In this document: positions 9,374-15,851 of the stretch, in pieces
How positions within the stretch are numbered: the stretch's first letter is position 1
Layout: the number at the start of each line of letters is the position of its first letter
NCBI GenBank assembly: GCA_036843405.1
Contig: DAITSJ010000004.1
Coordinates: 62,001-126,000 of the forward strand
DNA from: DGNJ01 sp002388905
GTDB taxonomy: Bacteria > Pseudomonadota > Gammaproteobacteria > Pseudomonadales > Porticoccaceae
DNA length: 64,000 nucleotides
Direction of reading: 5' to 3'
Notes under the pieces: model-generated
Told to the model about the DNA's origin: nothing
Databases searched by the model: none
The model's input: the letters and a program-made list of their open reading frames with translations, nothing else
Translations under genes and position numbers: made by a program

Positions 9374-10728
9374 TCCACTCGTCCTCGTATATAGGCGTCG
9401 ATAGTCCCGGCACAGCTGATCTTGTCCTCTTCGCCGGGTTGGGTAAAGCGGCTGATATTGTCCAGCACCACCGGACCCGGGCGGCCGCACTCGCAGGTGG
9501 CGGAGAAGTCCACATTAACCTTATCGCCGGTAATCAGGCCGCCCCAGCGGCCTTCGTAGGCCAGGTCCAGAAAACCGAAACGACCCTCGATAACGCCTTC
9601 GTAGTCGCCCTCGGGGTTGAGCAGTTTCTCGCCGGCTTCGTCCAGCAGCAGCATGATCAGGCCCGGCGGCACATGGTAATGACCTTTCTCGCAACTGGGG
9701 AGGGCCTGGGCCAGTTCCGTCATGGCATAGGTGCTGATGCGCTTGACGTTGCCAAAGAACCGGCTGACCTGCTCCCTGTAGTCCGGTGGCAGCGTCACGC
9801 CCTTGACGCCGCCACCGGCACCGATAAGGCTGTCCGGGTGGAAGTCATTATCCGGGATGCCGCGCTCCCGGGCGCGCTCGATGATGGCCAGCACCGGTGC
9901 CCAGAAACCCATCAAGTAGATGGGTTCATGGCGGTGATCCAGTACCTTGTCCGCAAATTCGATGGTTTCCTGCCGGCCGCGCTCCGATTGCTTGGATGCC
10001 CTGGACTCGAATTCGGCGATTTCATCGGGGGTGGCCGTGCCTTCCGCCATTTTTTTGCGCATGGCTGCCATACGGCTTACTTCGGAGATTCTCAGCGGCT
10101 CCTTGGCCAGGGCATACATCTGTCCCGGTTTCGCCCAGTCTTTTTTGGCGAACTGGGCGGATTCGCAGGCGCTATTGGGCCCTTCCATCTGGCCGGTCCA
10201 GAACACGATGTGGTTGTTGTCGAGCACCTGGTCCGGCCAGGCCATGGTGTATTTGAAATGGCGCCGCTTGATTTCCTGGTCGCCCGGGGTGTGGTTCAGG
10301 AAGGAACACTTGCCACTCGAGCCGCTGGTGGCCAGGACATGGTGTCCCGCCGCCCACAGACGGTCGAGCCATTCGTCCACGTTGGTGACGCCGGAAACGT
10401 CAACGTTGGTGACATCCGGGACCGATAGACTGTCGAGCCATTTCAGGAGCCGATCCCACTTGCCCTTTTCCACGAAGGAAGCGGGGTAGGATTTGTACAC
10501 GGTATGGGCGAACAGCAGCGGCACCAGGTCCTCGAACTTTTCAATGCTGGTGATACCGGCTTCTTCCGCCCGATGCCTGACAAGGGGAATCTGTTCGACG
10601 CGTTCGGCAAACAGTTCCTGTGCCGCTTTCAGGCGCATGGGGCGCAAATCCGATTCCTTGTGACTGTAGGCCTTTTCCGGCTCGACAATCATGTCGAGCA
10701 ATTCCTTGCGGGTGGGTGACAGGGTCAT
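9370..10728 (-). CDS. LuxE-like acyl-protein synthetase
   Basis: This 452-residue protein resembles LuxE and phenylacetate-CoA-ligase-like adenylating enzymes. The ATP-binding segment ATSGSSGK lies at residues 133-140, and a CECGRPGP motif with a nearby SCAGTID cysteine near the C-terminus recalls the acyl-accepting region of LuxE. LuxE itself is about 370 residues, so this form is longer. A short internal repeat, VTNVD twice within residues 106-118, is visible. ATG at 10728 is preferred over a TTG at 10734 because GGAG lies six bases upstream. It is the first gene of the minus-strand operon and overlaps the LuxC-like gene by four bases. The expected role is to activate an acid as acyl-AMP and pass it to the reductase. 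Confidence 0.8.
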   Translation of the reverse strand: MTLSPTRKELLDMIVEPEKAYSHKESDLRPMRLKAAQELFAERVEQIPLVRHRAEEAGITSIEKFEDLVPLLFAHTVYKSYPASFVEKGKWDRLLKWLDSLSVPDVTNVDVSGVTNVDEWLDRLWAAGHHVLATSGSSGKCSFLNHTPGDQEIKRRHFKYTMAWPDQVLDNNHIVFWTGQMEGPNSACESAQFAKKDWAKPGQMYALAKEPLRISEVSRMAAMRKKMAEGTATPDEIAEFESRASKQSERGRQETIEFADKVLDHRHEPIYLMGFWAPVLAIIERARERGIPDNDFHPDSLIGAGGGVKGVTLPPDYREQVSRFFGNVKRISTYAMTELAQALPSCEKGHYHVPPGLIMLLLDEAGEKLLNPEGDYEGVIEGRFGFLDLAYEGRWGGLITGDKVNVDFSATCECGRPGPVVLDNISRFTQPGEEDKISCAGTIDAYIRGRVE

Positions 10729-10807
10729 GGGCAACTCCGGCAGGTTTTATACGGGTGACAATTACTGGTCGCTACACATTACCCAGCCCGCCAGTGGCCG
10801 TTCAAGG

Positions 10808-10839
10808 ACTATCGGATAAGCCCGGGCTTATTCGATAGT
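10808..10839. promoter_or_regulatory. 32-bp near-perfect dyad, candidate operator
   Basis: Two 16-base arms meet without a spacer: the left reads ACTATCGGATAAGCCC and the right GGGCTTATTCGATAGT, with one mismatched pair (10815/10832, a G-T). It lies in the gap between the divergent LuxE-like (10728) and TauD-type (10983) genes, where a terminator would not be expected. The reading as an operator for one or both promoters is inference. Confidence 0.6.
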
Positions 10840-10982
10840 GCTGGTAATTCTGCGCCTGCGGATTAGCATTGTTTCAGCTTGTCGGTCAAACCTTTAAGTT
10901 GGCAGAGGGTTTGCTGTCCGGTGTTAAAGGCTGGCCAGTAACCGATTGGCCGGTGAAAATTGATCATAAAAGGAGCTTTGCC

Positions 10983-11885
10983 ATGAGCCTTCAAGTCCAA
11001 CCCCTGCCCGGGGGTATCGGCGCGGAATGTCGCGGGCTGGCACTGGATGCGCCCATCCCTGACGAGGTCCGCGAACAACTCTATCAGGCCTGGATCGACG
11101 CCGGAATCATTGTTTTCAGGAACGGGGCCACCTCTCCGGAGCAACAACTCCGCCTGAGCCGATGTTTTGGTGAACTGGATGTTCACCCGGTGAAAAATCT
11201 AGTGACCGAATCCGATTACCCCGAGTTGATGGTTCTGGACAGCGAGGACCAGGCCAGGCAAATGGTTCTGTGCCGGGAAACGGATCCCGACGATCATTTC
11301 ATGGGCTATATCCCCTGGCATTCCGATCTGATTTTCACCACCACCCCCAACCACGGTGCCCTGCTGCGTGCGGTCGTGGTGCCCGGGCAGGGCGGCCACA
11401 CCGCCTGGATCGATACCATCGCCGCCTATGATGGCCTGGATGAGGCATTGAAACGTGACATTGAGGGCCTGGAGGTGGAATACCGGTTCTGCAACGACCT
11501 GACAAGGGCCAAATACGGCAAGGATCCGCATATCCACAAAGTCAGCGGCACCACCAATTTTCCGGAATTTCCGCCCGTTGCCCAGCCCATGGTCTGGCGC
11601 CATCCGGTCAGTGGCCGCAAGTCGCTGAATATCAGTCCCCTGCACCTGGAAGCTGTGGTGGGCATGGAAGAACCGGACAGCCACGAATTGCTGACGAATT
11701 TGGTGGATCATGTGACCAGTCGCGACTTCAGTTACGTGCATCAATGGCAGCCCAACGACATGGTGCTCTGGGACAACTGGCGTACTCTCCATTCGGCGCT
11801 GGGTTATCCGGTGGGTGAACGCCGTGTCGTACATCGCACCACGATTAGTGGCGACGTCGAAATGGGCAGGATACTGGCCGCTTGA
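10983..11885 (+). CDS. TauD/TfdA-type Fe(II)/2-oxoglutarate dioxygenase
   Basis: The protein is 300 residues, normal for the family. Iron ligands are visible as H113 and D115 in PWHSDLIF and H270 in NWRTLHSAL, and R285 in VHRTTISG is placed to bind 2-oxoglutarate. Family members hydroxylate substrates such as taurine, 2,4-D or short alkyl compounds, with decarboxylation of 2-oxoglutarate. ATG at 10983 is supported by AGGAG at 10971. It is transcribed away from the LuxE/LuxC-like operon across the 32-bp dyad, and no gene follows it closely, so it is probably monocistronic. The shared intergenic dyad suggests joint control with the aldehyde module. The substrate is unknown. Confidence 0.85.
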   Translation: MSLQVQPLPGGIGAECRGLALDAPIPDEVREQLYQAWIDAGIIVFRNGATSPEQQLRLSRCFGELDVHPVKNLVTESDYPELMVLDSEDQARQMVLCRETDPDDHFMGYIPWHSDLIFTTTPNHGALLRAVVVPGQGGHTAWIDTIAAYDGLDEALKRDIEGLEVEYRFCNDLTRAKYGKDPHIHKVSGTTNFPEFPPVAQPMVWRHPVSGRKSLNISPLHLEAVVGMEEPDSHELLTNLVDHVTSRDFSYVHQWQPNDMVLWDNWRTLHSALGYPVGERRVVHRTTISGDVEMGRILAA

Positions 11886-12034
11886 CACCCTGTTGCTCCT
11901 GGAGGCTGCGGCCACTGCTGGCGTTATTGCTGTCATCTGAAAAAGTGAAGGCGATGACGGCAGATGCCTAACAATTAGTAAATGTTGTGCACGCGACTTG
12001 TCGACGGGAGAGTGGGCAATGGCCGGATGTTCTC

Positions 12035-12910
12035 TCAGCGGTCCAGGTCCGGTTGTCGCGTCCTGTCCTGCAATTCCTGAAGCAGCGGCTTTAGCAGCCT
12101 GACCAGTTGGATGCGGTCCGCTTCCGGCATCTGGTAGATGGCGGCATGCTCATCCTGCATTTCGTGCGCCATGATCTCATGAAGGACGTCCCGCCCTTTG
12201 CCGGTGATGCGAATCAGGTTGGTGCCCTTGCTGTCGTCGACCGGCCTGCGCTTCATCAGGCCAAGCTGTTCGATGCGGTTGAGGTGTTTTGCCGCCGAGG
12301 GCAGTGAGACCAGACTAATCTTTGCCAATTCTGCGAGGGTACTTTCCCGGGGGGCAATCCGGTCAAGGGTGCCGAGCAATTGCAGTTCGGGATAGCTGAT
12401 CCCGTAGGGGGACGCCGCCCATCCCGACAGGGTTTCAAGATGCCGGACGATAAGAAACAGGCGCACGATGATTCCTGCCGACAGGGCATCGTGTTCGGGC
12501 CACACCTGAGCCCATTCCGCCATGGCGCTGTCCACCGGGTCAAGCGCCTCTGCCTGGCTGCCGTCAACGGACGGGCTTTCATCCGTGGCGTTGAGGACAT
12601 CGTCGCGCAGGGCACCGAACTGCCGTGATAACCAATTGAGGGCGGCAGGATTCACCCCATAGTAATGATAACGGCCGCGCCGGTCTTCCCGCACCAGTCC
12701 CGCTTCCCTCATGATACGCAAATGCTGGGAAACCGCCGGCTGGGAGATGGGCATGTCGGCGGCGATGATTTTGACCGGCATGGGTTCTTCCAGCAGGGCG
12801 TTGAATATTTTGCGCCGGTTGGCGTCGGCAAGGGCATCGAGCAAGCGGGTACCGTCGAGAAACGCTTCTTCTCCACCAGCGCCATTGTGTGATACCGGCT
12901 TTTCCTGCAT
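12035..12910 (-). CDS. ArsR-MarR fused transcriptional regulator
   Basis: This 291-residue protein carries two winged helix-turn-helix domains. Residues about 20-95 (LLDALADANRRKIFNALLEEP, then ISQPAVSQHLRIMREAGLVREDRRGRY in sequence) are ArsR-like, with the recognition helix in QPAVSQHLRIM. Residues about 145-280 are MarR-like: a helical dimer arm (AGIIVRLFLIVRHLETLSGW), ESTLAELAKISLVSLPSAAKHLNRIEQLGL, the wing PVDDSKGTNLIRITGKG and a C-terminal helix. No cysteine pair typical of metal-sensing ArsR proteins is seen, so a metal ligand is unlikely. It lies upstream of the SDR pair, in the same direction as them, and beside the P450 cluster. Its target is unknown. Single-domain regulators of both kinds are common, but this fusion is not. 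Confidence 0.8.
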   Translation of the reverse strand: MQEKPVSHNGAGGEEAFLDGTRLLDALADANRRKIFNALLEEPMPVKIIAADMPISQPAVSQHLRIMREAGLVREDRRGRYHYYGVNPAALNWLSRQFGALRDDVLNATDESPSVDGSQAEALDPVDSAMAEWAQVWPEHDALSAGIIVRLFLIVRHLETLSGWAASPYGISYPELQLLGTLDRIAPRESTLAELAKISLVSLPSAAKHLNRIEQLGLMKRRPVDDSKGTNLIRITGKGRDVLHEIMAHEMQDEHAAIYQMPEADRIQLVRLLKPLLQELQDRTRQPDLDR

Positions 12911-12946
12911 AAGCGAGTGCGACGTTCCGTCGGAATACGGGTGAGA

Positions 12947-13678
12947 CTATACCCCGGTTACCATATAGCCGCCATCCACCGGCAGAATGGCGCCGTTGAT
13001 GAAACTCGCCTGGGGGGATGCCAGGAAAACGATGGCCGCGGCGATTTCTTCCGGCCTGCCCCAGCGACCCATGGGACAGCGTTGCAGGACGCGCCGGTTG
13101 TAATCGGCTTCGTCGCGCATGGCCTCGGTCATCGGCGTTTCGATCCAGCCCGGTGCCACGGCATTGGTGCGAATGCCCGACTTGCCCCAGGCCACCGCCA
13201 GGGATTTGGTGAACTGGGCCACGCCCCCCTTGCTGGCGGCATAGGCGGGGCCGGTGCCGCTGCCGAAAAAGCTCATCACGGATGCGATATTGACGATGGC
13301 GCCACCCCGGGCCTCGAGCAGGCGCCTTGCCTCGAAGGAACAGCGCATGGTCCCGTGCAGATTGATATCCACGGTTTTCATGAACCCTTCCTCGCCGAAG
13401 TCGTCGCCGCTGCGGCCGACGCCGGCGCAGTTGACGAGGATATCGAGCCGGGTCAGCGTGTCGAAGCAGGCCTTTACCTGGCCGCTGTCCCTGACGTCGA
13501 GCGCGACAATGTCGATTCCGGTCATGGCCCCGTCGGCGCGGCCGGCGGCAATTTCCTCATCCGTGAGACCGGTGGCGGTGACCCGCGCTCCGGCATCGCG
13601 CAGGGCAATGGCCGTGGCCCGGCCGATGCCGCTGGCACCGCCGGTGACCAGGGCATCGAGTCCGTTGAGTCGGTCCAA
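12947..13678 (-). CDS. Short-chain dehydrogenase/reductase
   Basis: This 243-residue classical SDR has TGGASGIG near residue 12, NCAGVG in place of NNAG, a catalytic YAASK (YxxxK) and PVDGGY at the end. The start is TTG at 13678, supported by GGAG seven bases upstream and by the absence of a better codon before the neighbour's stop at 13691. It sits 12 bases downstream of the second SDR, so the two form an operon transcribed away from the P450 at 14610. The divergent promoter region carries one of the AACTGAC-type dyads, tying this pair to the 14-28 kb regulon. The substrate is unknown. Hydroxysteroid-like or hydroxyacyl-CoA substrates fit the context but are inference. Confidence 0.85.
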   Translation of the reverse strand: MDRLNGLDALVTGGASGIGRATAIALRDAGARVTATGLTDEEIAAGRADGAMTGIDIVALDVRDSGQVKACFDTLTRLDILVNCAGVGRSGDDFGEEGFMKTVDINLHGTMRCSFEARRLLEARGGAIVNIASVMSFFGSGTGPAYAASKGGVAQFTKSLAVAWGKSGIRTNAVAPGWIETPMTEAMRDEADYNRRVLQRCPMGRWGRPEEIAAAIVFLASPQASFINGAILPVDGGYMVTGV

Positions 13679-13690
13679 TTCCGATCTCCG

Positions 13691-14362
13691 TCAGGACAGG
13701 CCGCGTACCGGCAGCAGGGCACCGTGAATGGCGCGGGCGCGGTCCGAGGCCAGGAAGCAGATGACATTGGCGAGATCTTCCGGGGCCACCCATTGCGAGG
13801 GGTCGGCATCGGGCATGCCTTCCCGGTTGGCGGGGGTGTCGATCACGCTGGGAAGCACGGCGTTGACATTGATGCCCTGTTCCCGGAGTTCGTCGGAAAG
13901 GCTCTCGGTGAGCCGCATGACCGCGCTTTTCGAAGCGCCGTAGGCACCGAGGTTGCCGTGCCCCTGGAGGGCGCCGATGGCGCCGATATTGACGATGGCA
14001 CCGCCACCCTGGTCAAGCATTTTCGGGACTACGGCCGCCACCGCGCTGCGCAGTGTCTGGACATTCATGCGGAACATGTTGTCCCAGCCCGGATCCTCGA
14101 TATCGTGAGACGGCGCCATATGAAAACCACCGGCCAGGTTGAACAGGGCATCGACCCGGCCCATTTTCCCGAACGCCGATGCGGTGGCACGGGCATCGGT
14201 GAGATCGAGTTCGAATTTTTCCTGATCGGGGGCGAAATCCCCCGGAAATTTCAGGTCGATAAGCAGGGGCGTGGCGCCCTGCTCGATGACCGCCGCGGTG
14301 ACGGCCCTTCCCAGTCCGCCGGCGGCACCGGTGATGGCGACGCGTTTTCCGGTAAGGCTCAT
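13691..14362 (-). CDS. Short SDR-family oxidoreductase
   Basis: At 223 residues this is a short member of the classical SDR family. It has TGAAGGLG near residue 10, NLAGG replacing NNAG, a YGASK catalytic motif and an EDLANVICFLASDRARAIHG C-terminal helix region, but it ends in LLPVRGLS without the usual DGG. Together with the reduced cofactor loop (it lacks part of the region after strand 2) this marks it as divergent from its operon partner at 12947. ATG at 14362 has GGGAG upstream. It is the first gene of the minus-strand SDR pair and shares its promoter region with the divergent P450. It may be a dehydrogenase of a ring or side-chain alcohol; the assignment to a reaction is open. Confidence 0.8.
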   Translation of the reverse strand: MSLTGKRVAITGAAGGLGRAVTAAVIEQGATPLLIDLKFPGDFAPDQEKFELDLTDARATASAFGKMGRVDALFNLAGGFHMAPSHDIEDPGWDNMFRMNVQTLRSAVAAVVPKMLDQGGGAIVNIGAIGALQGHGNLGAYGASKSAVMRLTESLSDELREQGINVNAVLPSVIDTPANREGMPDADPSQWVAPEDLANVICFLASDRARAIHGALLPVRGLS

Positions 14363-14438
14363 AGTGACTCCCTGGTTTGTCGGTGGGTGTGTTCCCTGGC
14401 GGGGTATTCTCTGTCCCCGCCGGCGATGCTTTGTTGAA

Positions 14439-14457
14439 AGCTGACGAAAAGCCAGTT
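14439..14457. promoter_or_regulatory. Candidate operator, AACTGAC-type dyad (site 1)
   Basis: The 19 bases AGCTGACGAAAAGCCAGTT match 14 of 19 positions of the dyad consensus AACTGACATAATGTCAGTT seen at four other promoters. It lies between the divergent SDR pair and the P450 at 14610. This is the weakest-looking of the five by palindrome centre, though both outer arms are intact. Confidence 0.5.
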
Positions 14458-14609
14458 ATGTTAGGGCGAACAACAGCGCGACACAAGAGGCGGACGCTGG
14501 ATGGGCCGCTCCCTGGTGCCCCTGGCCGGTCTGCCGGGAAACGGGCGGATACGGATATCGGCAGTCTCCGGCATCATGATAAGACCGATAAAAGACAATG
14601 GAGTCAACC

Positions 14610-15824
14610 ATGCTGAACGCCTATTCGGGAGAGATTCCTGCCCACGTCCCCAGGGACCTGGTGATGCCTTTCCGCTTGCGCCTGGGGGAGGAAACCTACG
14701 ATAACCCTTTCACCACTATTGTTCCGGAAATACACCGGGGACCACCGGTCTACTGGGCGCCACAGGCCTGGTCCGGCGTGGTGCCCGCCTGGGTTTTCCG
14801 GCGCGCAGAGGATCTCAACCGCATTTATCTGGACACCGAGCATTTCTCCAACAAGGATTTTGCGCCCTTTGCCACTTTGGTCAACGAAAGCTGGAGTTCC
14901 CTGCCGGTGGAGGCGGATCCACCCATGCACGGACACTACCGGCGCCTGGTCAACCCCCTGTTCAGCCCCAGGCGGGTGGCGCAGATGAACGACAGTGTCC
15001 GGCGCCAGGCCCGGTTCTATATTGATCGCTTCAGGGGTCGGGGCAGTTGTGAGTTTATCGGCGAATTTGCCGCCCGTTTTCCCATCGCCGTGTTTCTCGA
15101 CATGTTCGGCCTGCCCCTGGACGAAGTGGAGCAGTTCCTCGCCTGGGAGGACGACCTGATCCACGAGCCGGATATCGATCGCATTGCCGCCGCGGTTCTC
15201 GCCGTCAAGGGCTATGTGATGGACGTGGTGGAACAGCGCCGGAAAGCCCCCAGGGACGATCTTATCACTTACTTCGTGGAGTCCCGCGTGGATGGCCGGC
15301 CCGCCACAGATGACGAGATATGGGGGTTCTGCTTCAACCTCTACCTGGGTGGGCTGGATACCGTCACCACCAACCTGGGCTGGCAGTTCCGGCACCTGGC
15401 CACTCACCCCGACCACCAGCAACAGTTACGTGCCGATCCGTCACTGATTCCCGATGCCATCACGGAGCTGCTGCGTGCCTATTCCGCGGTAACCACCGCG
15501 CGCACCTGTACCAAACCGGTGGAGGTAGGCGGCGTGCAGCTGCTGCCCGGCGACAAGGTGATGATGTCCACTACCCTGGGCAGCAACGATCCGGAAGTCT
15601 ACGACAACCCAACCCGGATCCGGCTCGACCGCAAGCCGCGCCACCTGGCTTTCGGCGCCGGCATTCACAATTGCGTGGGGCTGCGCCTGGCCATCCGTGA
15701 ACTCAATATCGCCATGGAGGAAATCCTGGCGGCATTGCCGCCGTTCCAACTCGCCCCCGACGCCCGGATCCTGACCCGGCTCGGGGGTGTCATGGCCCAG
15801 GACCGGTTGCCGCTGGCCTGGTAG
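14610..15824 (+). CDS. Cytochrome P450
   Basis: This 404-residue soluble bacterial P450 has the I-helix GGLDTVTTN, the K-helix ELLR (ExxR) and the haem loop FGAGIHNCVG with C355 as the iron ligand. Sequence PPMHGHYRRLVNPLFSP is the usual C-helix region. The overall pattern resembles CYP101/CYP111-like terpenoid and related hydroxylases, but I cannot fix the family. ATG at 14610 is preferred over 14598 because GGAG lies six bases upstream of the former. It converges on the fused acyl-CoA dehydrogenase at its 3' end and is divergent from the SDR pair. No ferredoxin or reductase is encoded nearby. It would hydroxylate an unactivated carbon early in the pathway. Confidence 0.85.
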   Translation: MLNAYSGEIPAHVPRDLVMPFRLRLGEETYDNPFTTIVPEIHRGPPVYWAPQAWSGVVPAWVFRRAEDLNRIYLDTEHFSNKDFAPFATLVNESWSSLPVEADPPMHGHYRRLVNPLFSPRRVAQMNDSVRRQARFYIDRFRGRGSCEFIGEFAARFPIAVFLDMFGLPLDEVEQFLAWEDDLIHEPDIDRIAAAVLAVKGYVMDVVEQRRKAPRDDLITYFVESRVDGRPATDDEIWGFCFNLYLGGLDTVTTNLGWQFRHLATHPDHQQQLRADPSLIPDAITELLRAYSAVTTARTCTKPVEVGGVQLLPGDKVMMSTTLGSNDPEVYDNPTRIRLDRKPRHLAFGAGIHNCVGLRLAIRELNIAMEEILAALPPFQLAPDARILTRLGGVMAQDRLPLAW

Positions 15825-15833
15825 GGGCGACGA

Positions 15834-15851
15834 CCCCGGGTTTTACCGGGG
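15834..15851. terminator. Hairpin between convergent genes
   Basis: Arms CCCCGG and CCGGGG enclose a six-base loop, GTTTTA, between the ends of the P450 and the fused acyl-CoA dehydrogenase; the latter's stop codon lies inside it. Position suggests a bidirectional terminator, but there is no long T-run on either side. Confidence 0.4.

Noticed and set aside
12917..14437. Long plus-strand frame across the two SDR genes, 506 codons
   Set aside because: Low-complexity, histidine/glycine-rich reading with no ribosome site. The minus strand carries two complete SDRs.
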